This document shows positions 10,629 to 19,741 of a DNA stretch of 64,000 nucleotides, in pieces; position 1 is the first letter of the stretch, and each line of letters starts with the position of its first letter. Under the pieces are notes generated by a model. The model did no database searches. It worked only from the letters and a program-made list of their open reading frames with translations, and had not been told where the DNA came from. The stretch spans positions 3,795,001-3,859,000 of the forward strand of contig NZ_CP154630.1 in the NCBI RefSeq assembly GCF_039555535.1, read 5' to 3'. This stretch comes from Stenotrophomonas maltophilia. GTDB taxonomy: Bacteria; Pseudomonadota; Gammaproteobacteria; Xanthomonadales; Xanthomonadaceae. The translations under genes and the position numbers were made by a program.

Positions 10629-12239
10629 TCAATGATCGATGCGATCGCCCAACGGCTTCACCGGTTGCTTCTGCAGCGACAGCAGCCCCAGCAGCATCGC
10701 CAGCGCCACATACGCGCCCGCGAACTGCCAGCTGATGATGCGCGCCAGGCCGTCAAGGTCCCACGGCAGGTAGATGCCGCCGCGCGGGTCCACCGAGTGG
10801 ATCAGCCCGAACAGGGTCAGCAGCGCCGCCACCAGCAGGAAGCCACAGGCGCGGCGCAGGCGGCCGTCCACCATTGCCGCCACCGCCGAGATCCACAGCA
10901 TCGAGGTGATGATGAAGCCATTGCCGAGGGTGAAGATCACCGCCAGTTCCGGCAGGCCGTGGCCGTCGAGCTTGGTCAGCAGCTGCGGCAGCTGGTCCGG
11001 TGCGATCCAGCCCGGTGCCTTGATCGCCAACAGGTAGGCCACCGACGGCAGGAAGCCGAACACCATCGCACCGGCGTGGTGGCGCGGCGTGGCCTGGAAG
11101 GCCTGGGTGGTGATGTCGATGGCCACGTACACGATGATCGGTGCCAGCACTGCCAGCGGCAGCCACTGCACCAGCCCGGAAATGATGCCGAGCATGCCGC
11201 CGATGCCGACGAACAGGCCGGTCAGCAGCGTGTAGCCGCTGCGTGCGCCCATGTGCTTGTAGGCCGGCTGGCCGATGTACGGCGTGGTCTGCGCAACGCC
11301 GCCGCAGACACCGGCCACCAGCGTCGCCACCGCTTCCACCAGCAGGATGTCGCGGGTGCGGTAGTCATCGCCGGCCGCACGTGCGCTCTCTGACACGTTG
11401 ATGCCACCGACCACCATCAGCAGGCCGAACGGCAGCAGCAGCGGCAGGTAGGTCATCGCGGTGGGCAGGCCCTCAAGGAAGCCCAGCGTCGGCAGCGGCA
11501 GCACCACCTGCGGCGGCACCCATTCCGGCACATGGAAGCCCGGCGCGCCCAACCCGGCCACGCCGAGGCCGTAATACAGCACGGTGCCGAACACGAAGGC
11601 CAGCAGCACGCCCGGACCACGCACCGGCAGCCTGCCCTTGGCGATCAATACATACAGCAGGAGGCCCAGCGTGGTGAAGCCGACCAGCGGCGAGCGCAGC
11701 GTTTCCAGCAGCGGCAGCAGGCCCATCAGTACCAGCGCGATGCCGGCGATCGAGCCCAGCAGCGCCGCACGTGGCAGCGCGCGGGTGACCGCTTCGCCGA
11801 AGAACGACAGCACGAACTTGAGTACGCCCATGATGACCAGCGCGGCCATGCCCAGCTGCCAGGTGGCGATGCCCGCAGCGTGCGGGTCCATGCCCTGCTG
11901 CTTGAACGCGATGAAGGCCGGGCCGAGCACCAGCAACGCCATGCCGATGCTGGTCGGTGCATCCAGGCCCAGCGGCATGGCGGTGACATCGTCGCGGCCG
12001 GTACGTGCCGCCAGCCGGCGCGCCATCAGGGTGTACAGCAGGTTGCCGACCAGCACGCCGAAGGCGGTGCCGGGGAACATGCGGCCGAACACTACATCGG
12101 CCGGGAACTGGAAGATCCCGACCAGCGCCATGGCGATGAAGCCGAGAATGGAGAGGTTGTCGACGACCAGGCCGAAGAAACCGTTGAAGTCACCGGCGAC
12201 GAACCAGCGACGCGGTGCGGCGGAAGCGGGAGCGGACAT
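10629..12239 (-). CDS. NCS2-type nucleobase permease-like transporter
   Basis: 536 aa, about 12 hydrophobic helices, with a pattern like the xanthine/uracil/guanine permease (NCS2) fold: an amphipathic start (FNGFFGLVVDNLSILGFIAM), a gate-like segment DVTAMPLGLDAPTSIGMALL near residue 85, and a late segment NVSESARAAGDDYRTRDILL before VCGGVAQTTPYIGQPAYK. The second resembles the family's substrate-site regions. It probably imports a purine, pyrimidine or related small molecule with H+, but the canonical AzgA or UraA motifs are not clear, so no substrate is named. The start at 12239 is the first ATG before the helix-forming part; the frame continues upstream only through a repeat region. Confidence 0.7.
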   Translation of the reverse strand: MSAPASAAPRRWFVAGDFNGFFGLVVDNLSILGFIAMALVGIFQFPADVVFGRMFPGTAFGVLVGNLLYTLMARRLAARTGRDDVTAMPLGLDAPTSIGMALLVLGPAFIAFKQQGMDPHAAGIATWQLGMAALVIMGVLKFVLSFFGEAVTRALPRAALLGSIAGIALVLMGLLPLLETLRSPLVGFTTLGLLLYVLIAKGRLPVRGPGVLLAFVFGTVLYYGLGVAGLGAPGFHVPEWVPPQVVLPLPTLGFLEGLPTAMTYLPLLLPFGLLMVVGGINVSESARAAGDDYRTRDILLVEAVATLVAGVCGGVAQTTPYIGQPAYKHMGARSGYTLLTGLFVGIGGMLGIISGLVQWLPLAVLAPIIVYVAIDITTQAFQATPRHHAGAMVFGFLPSVAYLLAIKAPGWIAPDQLPQLLTKLDGHGLPELAVIFTLGNGFIITSMLWISAVAAMVDGRLRRACGFLLVAALLTLFGLIHSVDPRGGIYLPWDLDGLARIISWQFAGAYVALAMLLGLLSLQKQPVKPLGDRIDH

Positions 12240-12857
12240 GGAAGGGGCGGTGGGGGTGGGGACCGCCGATGGTAGGCCCAGCGGGGCCCGGGCGCCAATT
12301 CCGCGGTGGGATGATGGGTTCCAGCCAACGGCGGGGCCCCTCGTGGCTGGGGGTGGGTCGCCAAAAGCAGCTTTATTGGAGTCGGCCGGTCGGGATGGGC
12401 TGCGCAGGACACGCCGTAAACCCGTCCTTGGGGGCTCGATGGCGCCCTCCATGGCGCCAACGGTCCTGCGCAGCCCATCCCGACCGGCCCCTGACAATTC
12501 CCTGCGCGTGCCAGCCACGGAAAGGAATCAAAAGATCAAAAGCAAAAGCGGGTCGCTTCGCTCTGAGCCGAGCATGGCTCGGCTCTACACGAACAATTCG
12601 ATCATTTCCACGTTATCCACACATGGCGTGGATCTACCGACAGATCGCAGGAAACTGTCGAAGGCGGGGTGGGTCCGGTTGCGGGGGGCCAGATCAGTCC
12701 GCGGCATGGATGCCGCGGCCAAGCCCCCAGCGACGGGTTTACGGCGTCCCCCGCAACCGGACCCACCCCGCCATCCCTCAGGAAACCAGCTTCTGCTCTG
12801 GCTCTGGCTCTGGCTCGTAGCGGGTGCAGGGCGCAGCCCTGCATAAAACCCCAACCC
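12240..12857. repeat. 618-bp gene-free repeat region (copies B and C of the long hairpin)
   Basis: No gene. Contents from left: the leader of the permease; long hairpin copy B with perfect 27-bp arms (12384-12410 and 12463-12489) around a 52-nt core (12411-12462); a SMAG palindrome at 12565-12589; a GTGGAT-type partial palindrome near 12620-12637; long hairpin copy C in inverse orientation with perfect 25-bp arms (12663-12687 and 12748-12772) around a 60-nt core; a short array of the hexamer TCTGGC (about 12796-12816); and the small GCAGGGC hairpin at 12826-12842. The poxB stop codon lies just beyond, and no T-run terminator for poxB is visible. Confidence 0.8.
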
Positions 12858-14576
12858 TCACTTCTTCAGGAAGTTGTCCACCAGCAGATGCTTCACGTCG
12901 TCGAAGCGGCCGTTCAATACCGCCTTGGCGGCATACAGCGCCGTGCCTGCCACCTGCTTGGCCTCGATCTGCGGCGGCATCACCAGTTCGGCGCGGCTGG
13001 TATGCACATCCAACAATGCCGGGCCACGTTGCGACAGGAAGTCTTGCACCGCTTCCTCCAGATCCTCGCTGCGGGTCACGGTGCGGCCGTGGAAGCCGAT
13101 CACTTCGGCAAGGCGGCCAAAATCCGGGTTCTTCAGGTCGGTGTAGTTGTCCAGCAGCCCTTCCACTTTCTGCTCCAGCTCGACGAAGTTCAGCGAACCG
13201 TTGTTGAACACCACCACCTTGATGGGCAGGTTTTCCTGCACTGCGGTCAGCAGATCGCCCAGCAGCATCGCCAAGCCTCCGTCACCGGACAGCGAGATCA
13301 CCTGGCGGCCCGGGAACGCCTTCTGCAGGCCCAGTGCCTGCGGCATCGCGTTGGCCATCGTGCCGTGAAGCAGGCTGGTCAGCGTGCGGCGGCGGCCGTT
13401 GACGCGGATATGCCGCAGTACCCACACCATTGGCGAGCCGCCGTCTGCGGTGAACAGCGCATCGTCGGTCGCATACTTCGACAGCAATGCGGTCAGATGC
13501 TGCGGGTGGATCAGCTCGCCTTCGCCCGGCTGTTCTTCCTGTTCGCGCTTCTTCAGCGCCTTGTCTCGGCGCTCGATGCATTCGTCCAGGAACGTGCTGT
13601 CCTCACGCGGCGGCAGCATCGGCAGCAGCGCATCCAGCGTGGGCGCAATATCGCCGACCACGCCCAGGTGCACCGGGTGGCGGCGGCCGAGGTGGCTGCC
13701 ATCGCGGTCGACCTGGATGATCGTGGCCTTGTCCGGGTAGAACTGGCCCCAGGCGAAGTCGGCGCCGAGCAGCAGCAGCGTGTCGCACTCCATCAGCGTG
13801 TGGAAGCCGGATTCGATGCCGAAGATGCCGGTCATGCCCATGTTGTACGGGTTGTCCGGCTCGACGAAATCCTTGGCGCGCGAGGTGTGCGCGATCGGGG
13901 CCTGCAGGCGCCGGGCCAGTTCCAGCAGCTGCGCGTGCGCACCCTGGCAGCCGGCGCCGGCATAGACGCCGATGCGCTTGCCCTGCCCCAGCAGCTCGGC
14001 GATACGCTGCAGTTCGGCGTCGGAAGGGCGCAGCACCGGCTGGGTGTAGTGCACCGAAAACGGCACATCGTGCTTCACCTCGGCCTGGCTGATGTCGGCC
14101 GGCAGGATCACCACCGCCACGCCGCGGCGGCTGATCGCGGCCTGGCAGGCCAGTGTGACCACGCGGCGTGCCTGTTCGGCGCTGTGCACCTGCTCGCAGA
14201 ACACCGAACAACTGGCGTACACCGCCTTGAAGTCCACTTCCTGCGGGAATTCCATGCCCAGTTCGCTGGTCACCACCTGGCTGGCGATCAGCACCATCGG
14301 CGCGCGGTTGCGGTTGCTCTCGAACACACCGTTGATGAAATGCAGGCTGCCGGGCCCGCAGGAGCCGGCGCAGGCGGTCAGTTCGCCGCTCACCAGCGAA
14401 TCGGCGCCGGCAGCAAACGCTGCCACTTCTTCATGCCGCACGTGCACCCAGGCGATCTCACTGCCATGCATCGCATCGGTCACATGGTTGAGCGTATCGC
14501 CCACGATGCCGTAGCAACGGCGGACACCGGCCTGCTGCAGGGCGTCCACCACGATTTCGGCCACGCGCTTGCTCAT
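12858..14576 (-). CDS. poxB: Pyruvate dehydrogenase (ubiquinone) PoxB, thiamine-pyrophosphate dependent
   Basis: 572 aa, equal to the E. coli enzyme. It has the three-domain TPP fold: PYR domain with the catalytic Glu in RHEEVAAFAAGADS (about residue 50), a central FAD/Rossmann domain, and a PP domain with the GDG...N metal motif (SGDGGLAMLLGD ... VVFNNGSLNF, about residues 430-465). The last 20 or so residues resemble the amphipathic membrane-binding tail. PoxB oxidises pyruvate to acetate and CO2 and passes electrons to the quinone pool, mostly in stationary phase. The start at 14576 has GAGG 9 nt upstream; the alternative ATG at 14585 lies within that Shine-Dalgarno. Confidence 0.92.
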   Translation of the reverse strand: MSKRVAEIVVDALQQAGVRRCYGIVGDTLNHVTDAMHGSEIAWVHVRHEEVAAFAAGADSLVSGELTACAGSCGPGSLHFINGVFESNRNRAPMVLIASQVVTSELGMEFPQEVDFKAVYASCSVFCEQVHSAEQARRVVTLACQAAISRRGVAVVILPADISQAEVKHDVPFSVHYTQPVLRPSDAELQRIAELLGQGKRIGVYAGAGCQGAHAQLLELARRLQAPIAHTSRAKDFVEPDNPYNMGMTGIFGIESGFHTLMECDTLLLLGADFAWGQFYPDKATIIQVDRDGSHLGRRHPVHLGVVGDIAPTLDALLPMLPPREDSTFLDECIERRDKALKKREQEEQPGEGELIHPQHLTALLSKYATDDALFTADGGSPMVWVLRHIRVNGRRRTLTSLLHGTMANAMPQALGLQKAFPGRQVISLSGDGGLAMLLGDLLTAVQENLPIKVVVFNNGSLNFVELEQKVEGLLDNYTDLKNPDFGRLAEVIGFHGRTVTRSEDLEEAVQDFLSQRGPALLDVHTSRAELVMPPQIEAKQVAGTALYAAKAVLNGRFDDVKHLLVDNFLKK

Positions 14577-14685
14577 CGGATACATCCTCGAACGGGGGAA
14601 CGTCCGAGGCTAGACCCGGTGAAGTGATGCCTCCGTGGGCAAGTTGCGCATCGCCTCGATGTGCAAACTGCGGGTAGACATCTCG

Positions 14686-15543
14686 TCAATCATTGACGTT
14701 GATCCAACCCTCCACCACGCCCTGCTTCGGGTTGCGGTAGCGCAGCTTCACCCAGCCGTCCTGTTCATCCAGCATTTCCACGCGATCGCCCTGCACCAGA
14801 TAGCGCTTGGTGCTGGTCGCGCCGGGTCGGTCGAACAGGAACAGGCGTGTTGGCACCACGGTGGCCTGCTGGCCACGCAGCGGCCCCTCGGGCCGTGCGC
14901 CCAGGCCATCGGCGATGGCCGTCTCCAACACGCGGCCATCGGCATCGTAGGTGCGCCAGACCGCCAGCGGGCCCTGCTCGTCGGTCTGTTCCCACTGCAG
15001 CGCGGCGCTCACCGTATCGCCCAGCATCAGCACATTCTCGCTGCGGTAAAGGTAGAGCTTCGCGCCTGCGAACCGGTACTGGTCGGCGTACCACATCGGG
15101 CCGCTGCGGCAACTGCTGGTGAGGGTGCGGGTGGCAACGTCCACGCTCAGCCCCATCAGGTCACCGCAGCTGTCCTTGCCGTGGGTTTCGGTCTGCAGAA
15201 CGCGATACGAAGCGCTGGCTGGATCGAACCGGTACACCGCTACCGCTTCGTTGACCATGCCCACCGATGCACGCGCAACCAGTTCCGGGTAGCCATCGAA
15301 ATCGACGTCTTCGAGCGACCACCGCGAATTGCCGTCGGCATCCGCCGCGCCCGCCAGCACCTGGCGCTTGCCCGACGGAGACAGCTGCACGGCGATGCTG
15401 CCGTCCTGCTGGGGATCGGCGTGCGCCTGCACGTGAGCGGCCACCTGGAACCGCAGCGTTTCGCCGTCGCCGCCACTTGCCTGCGCCGACGGCGCCAGCA
15501 ATCCCGCCAGCACCAGGCCCAGCGCGCATTCCCTGTGTTTCAT
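14686..15543 (-). CDS. Exported protein with C-terminal SH3-like domain, XAC2610-related
   Basis: About 285 aa, unknown function. N-terminal signal peptide (residues 1-22, ending LLAPSAQA), a middle segment with DVDFDGYPEL, an FG-GAP-like calcium-type turn seen in the XAC2610 family of xanthomonads, and a C-terminal segment of SH3 type (DRVEMLDEQDGWVKLRY...WI). A single pair of cysteines (residues near 140 and 155) could form a disulfide in the periplasm. Two tandem ATGs (15546 and 15543) follow GGGAG; 15543 gives the better spacing. It lies 36 nt after a DUF3574 lipoprotein gene on the same strand, so the two are probably co-transcribed, and 109 nt ahead of poxB. Confidence 0.65.
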   Translation of the reverse strand: MKHRECALGLVLAGLLAPSAQASGGDGETLRFQVAAHVQAHADPQQDGSIAVQLSPSGKRQVLAGAADADGNSRWSLEDVDFDGYPELVARASVGMVNEAVAVYRFDPASASYRVLQTETHGKDSCGDLMGLSVDVATRTLTSSCRSGPMWYADQYRFAGAKLYLYRSENVLMLGDTVSAALQWEQTDEQGPLAVWRTYDADGRVLETAIADGLGARPEGPLRGQQATVVPTRLFLFDRPGATSTKRYLVQGDRVEMLDEQDGWVKLRYRNPKQGVVEGWINVND

Positions 15544-15579
15544 CATCGCTCCCTGCGGCACCGCAGCGGCACCTTCAAC

Positions 15580-16062
15580 TCAGAACGATACCTCGACCGG
15601 CTGCCGCGACCACAGCACCGATTGATGCTTGGTCTGCTGCTTCCACGCCAGGCGGATCGCTTCGATATCGGTGCGACGCTGCGGAGTGTCCTCATGCAGC
15701 ACCACCAGCACCTTGGTGCGCAGGCGGTTGGGCGAAGCATCGCCGCGGAACAGCCACTGGCCATAGGCATCGAACACGGTCAGTCCATCCGGGAAGCGCG
15801 GGGTCACTTCCTTGTCCAGGAATGCGCGCCACTGCGCCTCGCTGATGGTGTCGGCCTGCGGACGGTTGCCCGCGCCCTGCTCCTCGCCCACGCCGAAGTA
15901 CAGCTCGCTGCGCACCCAGCCGTGGCCGTCGGACGGGCGTGCGGCATCGCCCTTCAGTTCGGCGGTGGTGGCCGTGGCATAGGCGCTGGGCGCCTGCGAG
16001 GACAGGCTGGCACAGCCACTGGTGGCCAGCAGCACGGCAAAGACGAGGCCAAGGTGTTTCAT
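15580..16062 (-). CDS. DUF3574 lipoprotein
   Basis: 160 aa. Signal peptide of lipoprotein type with lipobox TSGC (C17), followed by a disordered linker and a compact domain that I recognise as DUF3574 (SELYFGVGE...WRAFLDKEVTPRFPDGLTVFDAYGQW), function unknown. It would be exported and lipidated at the inner face of the outer membrane. It is the first gene of a likely two-gene operon with the XAC2610-like gene and faces away from the TonB receptor gene; the 214-nt gap between them must hold both promoters. Confidence 0.78.
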   Translation of the reverse strand: MKHLGLVFAVLLATSGCASLSSQAPSAYATATTAELKGDAARPSDGHGWVRSELYFGVGEEQGAGNRPQADTISEAQWRAFLDKEVTPRFPDGLTVFDAYGQWLFRGDASPNRLRTKVLVVLHEDTPQRRTDIEAIRLAWKQQTKHQSVLWSRQPVEVSF

Positions 16063-16276
16063 CGGTACAGCTCCGGGGAAGGGGGACAGGGCGAGCCGGC
16101 AGCGTACAGCGCCACCGGCCCGGCGTGCTGATGCCAGCAGGGCATCAGCTCATGCCGGACCGGCAGGGGCTTGCATCTGCACCGGCCATCACGCGAAGAT
16201 GATATATCGCTTCATCCGGATGGATGTAAGTGAGTCTATCTCCCCCTTCCCCGTCGTCGTTGTTGCTGGAGCCCCC

Positions 16277-18712
16277 ATGTCCGCCCGCCTGCCCGCGTCG
16301 CCGCTCGGCCTCGCCATCGCCCTCGCGCTTTCCTCCGCCGCCGTCCCGGCCCTGGCCCAGGACGCCACCAACCTGGACACGGTGATCGTCACCGGCACCC
16401 GCGCCGCCGACCGCACCGTGCTTGAATCCACCTCGCCAGTGGACGTGCTCACCGCCGAGGACATCCGCAAGGCCGGCGTGGTCAACGGTGAGCTGGGCAG
16501 CGCACTGCAGGCGCTGCTGCCGTCGTTCAACTTCCCGCGCCAGTCCAACTCCGGCGGTGCCGACCATGTACGCGCCGCGCAGCTGCGTGGCCTGTCGCCG
16601 GACCAGGTGCTGGTGCTGATCAATGGCAAGCGCCGCCATCACACCGCGCTGGTCAACACCGACAGCAAGATCGGCAAGGGCACCACCCCGGTCGACTTCA
16701 ATTCGATCCCGGTCAGCGCGATCAAGCGCATCGAAGTGCTGCGCGATGGTGCTGGAGCGCTGTACGGCTCTGACGCGGTCGCCGGCGTCATCAACGTGAT
16801 CCTCGACAACGGCGGCGACGGTGGCGAGATCGAAGCCAGCTACGGCGCCAACCACACTGACCTCAAGCCGATCGGGCGCACCCTCACCGACGGCCAGACC
16901 GGCAACATCAGCGCCAAGGTCGGCACCTCGCTGGGCGAGGATGGCGGCTTCCTGCGCGTCGGCCTGGAATACAAGCACCGCAACGGCACCAACCGCGCCG
17001 GCTTCGACCAGATTCCGCCGTGGGACCAGACTCCAGGCAACCTGGTGCTGCAGGGCAAGCGCAACTACGTGCTGGGCGATGGCAAGAGCAAGGACTTCAA
17101 CCTGTGGCTGAACACCGAGATCCCGGTCGGCCAGACCTCGACGTTCTACGCGTTCGGCACCTTCAACCAGCGTGACACCGAGGGCGCGAACTACTTCCGC
17201 TACCCCGACGGCGATGCCAACTGGAAGCAGGTCTATCCGAACGGTTACCGGCCGATCTCCGAAGGCGAGAACCGCGACGTGCAGGCCGTGGCCGGCGTGC
17301 GCGGCCAGTGGGGCGAGTGGAGCTACGACGGCAGCCTGGATTACGGCCAGAACGACTTCACCTACCGCCTGCGCGATTCGCTCAATGCCTCGCTGGGCCC
17401 GACCAGCCCGACCCGTTTCAAGACTGCCGATTACGAGTACGCGCAGACCGTGGGCAACCTCGACCTGAGCCGCGTGTTCACCCAGAGCGAGAGCATCAGC
17501 CACACCCTGGGCCTGGGTGTGGAAGCACGCCACGAGCGCTACCAGACCCGCCCCGGTGACCCCGCCAGCTATGCGGCCGGCCCGTTCACCGACCGCCCGA
17601 CCGGCTCGCAGGCCGGCGGCGGCCTGACCCCGCAGGATGCGGCGCGTCTGTCGCGCGATGTGGCCAGTGCCTATGCCAGCCTGTCCAGCCAGTTCGGCGA
17701 GAAGTTCTCCACCGATCTGGCCGCGCGCTACGAGCACAACGATGATTTCGGCGGTGAACTGACCGGCAAGCTCGGCCTGCGCTACGAATTCACCCCGGCG
17801 TTCGCGTTGCGTGGCGCCATCTCCAACAACTTCCGTGCGCCGTCGCTGGCACAGATCGGCTACGAGTCCACCTCCACCGGCTACAACGCTGGCGGTCAGC
17901 TGGTGCAGGGACGCCTGTTGTCGGTCAACAATCCGATCGCGCGCGGCCTGGGTGCGCAGAACCTGAAGCCGGAAAAATCGCTCAACACCTCGCTGGGCTT
18001 CACCAGCCGCATCGGCGAGCACTTCGACCTGTCGCTGGACTTCTTCCAGATCGACATCGACGATCGCATTGCGCTGTCCGAGAGCATCACCGGTGATGCG
18101 CTGACCGACTATGTGGCAGCCAACTACGGCGTCACCGGCCTGCAGAGCGCCAGCTTCTTCGTCAACGCCGCCGACACCCGCACCCGCGGCGCCGAGCTGG
18201 TGAGCAACTGGCGCCAGTCGCTGGGCGATGGCCAGCTGCTGCTGGCCGGCACCTATGCGTACACGAAGACCACGCTGAAGAACGTGCTCGCCACGCCGGC
18301 CCAGCTGCGTGCACTGAATCCGGACTACGTGCTGTTCGGCATCGAGGAGACCAACACGCTGACCGATGCCACGCCGCGTACCCGCGGCAGTTTCTCGGCG
18401 GCCTGGAGCAACGACCATTGGTCGCTGAGCACCCGTGTGAACCGCTATGGCAGCGCCACCCGCGTGTTCAACTTCGGTGACGGCTACATTCCGCGCCAGA
18501 CCTACCAGGCCGAATGGCAGCTGGATGCGGAGGTCGAGTACCGCATCACTCCGCGCTGGAGCGTGGCCATCGGTGGCCAGAACCTGACCGACAACTACCC
18601 GGATCGATCCAACAGCGACATTCACTACTTCGGCAACCTGCCGTATGACGTGCTGTCGCCGATCGGCAGCAACGGCGCGTACTACTACGGCCGCGTCCGC
18701 TATACGTTCTGA
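16277..18712 (+). CDS. TonB-dependent outer-membrane receptor
   Basis: 811 aa. Signal peptide (residues 1-30, ending PALAQ), a TonB-box-like segment just after it (LDTVIVTGTRA), an N-terminal plug domain (about 35-170, including VLRDGAGALYGSDAVAGVINVI), and a large beta barrel ending in the aromatic residue of RVRYTF. It imports a ligand across the outer membrane using TonB-ExbBD energy. The ligand is not identifiable; neither a siderophore-synthesis nor a carbohydrate-utilisation locus adjoins it. GGAG 5 nt before the ATG at 16277 fixes the start; the open frame to 16022 is extension only. It stands alone between an oppositely oriented lipoprotein gene and a long inverted repeat. Confidence 0.92.
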   Translation: MSARLPASPLGLAIALALSSAAVPALAQDATNLDTVIVTGTRAADRTVLESTSPVDVLTAEDIRKAGVVNGELGSALQALLPSFNFPRQSNSGGADHVRAAQLRGLSPDQVLVLINGKRRHHTALVNTDSKIGKGTTPVDFNSIPVSAIKRIEVLRDGAGALYGSDAVAGVINVILDNGGDGGEIEASYGANHTDLKPIGRTLTDGQTGNISAKVGTSLGEDGGFLRVGLEYKHRNGTNRAGFDQIPPWDQTPGNLVLQGKRNYVLGDGKSKDFNLWLNTEIPVGQTSTFYAFGTFNQRDTEGANYFRYPDGDANWKQVYPNGYRPISEGENRDVQAVAGVRGQWGEWSYDGSLDYGQNDFTYRLRDSLNASLGPTSPTRFKTADYEYAQTVGNLDLSRVFTQSESISHTLGLGVEARHERYQTRPGDPASYAAGPFTDRPTGSQAGGGLTPQDAARLSRDVASAYASLSSQFGEKFSTDLAARYEHNDDFGGELTGKLGLRYEFTPAFALRGAISNNFRAPSLAQIGYESTSTGYNAGGQLVQGRLLSVNNPIARGLGAQNLKPEKSLNTSLGFTSRIGEHFDLSLDFFQIDIDDRIALSESITGDALTDYVAANYGVTGLQSASFFVNAADTRTRGAELVSNWRQSLGDGQLLLAGTYAYTKTTLKNVLATPAQLRALNPDYVLFGIEETNTLTDATPRTRGSFSAAWSNDHWSLSTRVNRYGSATRVFNFGDGYIPRQTYQAEWQLDAEVEYRITPRWSVAIGGQNLTDNYPDRSNSDIHYFGNLPYDVLSPIGSNGAYYYGRVRYTF

Positions 18713-18728
18713 TTCGCAGAATCGACCC

Positions 18729-18851
18729 GGTAGAGCCGACGGGGTAGAGCCGACGGGGTAGAGTCGACTGTTAGTCGACTGCTCTTCACGCAGATCGCAA
18801 AAGTCCCGCGCTGCGCGCGATAGTCGACTAACAGTCGACTCTACCCCGTCG
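18729..18851. repeat. Direct repeats and a perfect 30-bp inverted repeat
   Basis: Two and a half tandem copies of a 14-bp unit (GGTAGAGCCGACGG) at 18729-18760 run into the left arm (18751-18780) of a perfect 30-bp inverted repeat; the right arm is 18822-18851, and the spacer is 41 nt. Each arm contains a smaller palindrome built on GTCGAC and AGTCGACT. It lies between the TonB receptor gene and otsB, both on the plus strand, so it may form the 3' end of the receptor mRNA. Confidence 0.85.
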
Positions 18852-18954
18852 TGGTTTCCCCATCGTCTTCCGTCCCGACCAGCGGTCGGCACCCACCACG
18901 AACTGTCGCCCTGCCTCGACCTGCCCTACACGCCCACGCTGGCAAGGTGGGGGC

Positions 18955-19713
18955 ATGGCTGAACCGCTCCCCCTGCGTCCGCCACCGCCATTGCTGGATG
19001 ACGCCTGTGCGTTGTTCCTCGATGTCGATGGCACCCTGATCGAATTCGCTGCGCGCCCGGATGCCGTGCAGCTGCTGCCGGATGTGCGTGAAGCCATCGG
19101 CCGCATCAGCGACCGCCTGGAAGGTGCCGTGGCACTGGTCAGTGGTCGCCCGCTTGAGCAGCTGGACACGCTGTTCGCCCCGCTGCAGCTGCCTGCCGCC
19201 GGCCTTCACGGCCACGAACTGCGTGGCCAGGATGGTCGCGTCCTGCGCGACGAGCATGACGACGACACCGCCGAATGGCTCCACGCACTGCACCAGCAGG
19301 CCATGCGCTTCGCCCATGGGCATCCCGGCGTGCTGGTCGAGGACAAGGGCGTGGGCCTGGCCCTGCATTGGCGCGGTGCGCCGCACGCCGCCAGTGATGT
19401 CCGCGCATTCGCCGACCGGCACGTGCGCGGCCGCACCAGCTATCGCCTGCAGCCCGGTGACCACGTGGTCGAGTTCGTGCCCGTAGGCACCGACAAGGGC
19501 CGGGCAGTGCGGAGGATGATGCAGTACCTGCCGTTCCGCGGTCGCCTGCCCGTGTTCATGGGCGATGACCTCACCGATGAATTCGGCTTCGATGCCGCCA
19601 ACGGCCAGCATGGCTGGAGCGTGCTGGTGGGCGAGCGTGAACCCAGCGCGGCGGTGTTCGCACTGCCCGACATACGCAGCGTGCACGCCTGGCTGCGTGA
19701 GAATGCCTATTGA
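18955..19713 (+). CDS. otsB: Trehalose-6-phosphate phosphatase
   Basis: 252 aa HAD-superfamily phosphatase. The nucleophile motif is FLDVDGTL (D near residue 23), followed by VALVSGR (motif II) and, near residue 205, GDDLTDEFGF (motif IV), the standard OtsB signature. It removes phosphate from trehalose 6-phosphate to give trehalose in the cytoplasm. It heads a tight three-gene unit otsB - GH15 - otsA in which all reading frames abut or overlap, and thus supplies the second step of trehalose synthesis. Start: ATG at 18955; no strong Shine-Dalgarno is visible apart from purine-rich AAGGTGGGGG a few bases upstream. Confidence 0.93.
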   Translation: MAEPLPLRPPPPLLDDACALFLDVDGTLIEFAARPDAVQLLPDVREAIGRISDRLEGAVALVSGRPLEQLDTLFAPLQLPAAGLHGHELRGQDGRVLRDEHDDDTAEWLHALHQQAMRFAHGHPGVLVEDKGVGLALHWRGAPHAASDVRAFADRHVRGRTSYRLQPGDHVVEFVPVGTDKGRAVRRMMQYLPFRGRLPVFMGDDLTDEFGFDAANGQHGWSVLVGEREPSAAVFALPDIRSVHAWLRENAY

Positions 19714-19741
19714 CCCGGCCCCCCCCACGGCCGCAACCGAG

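Noticed and set aside
10629..10645. A possible CRISPR or direct-repeat array among the SMAG clusters
   Set aside because: The repeats are irregularly spaced palindromes with variable stems and no unique spacers of constant length; no cas genes are nearby.
12669..14627. A 652-residue plus-strand frame over poxB
   Set aside because: Antisense of the clear 572-aa PoxB; composition rich in Gln/His/Arg as in other shadows here.
16145..18892. A 915-residue open frame on the minus strand over the TonB receptor gene
   Set aside because: It is an antisense shadow of a strong coding gene; it contains long low-complexity Arg/Gly/Ala/His/Gln runs, has no domain, and the plus-strand gene has a signal peptide, plug and barrel.
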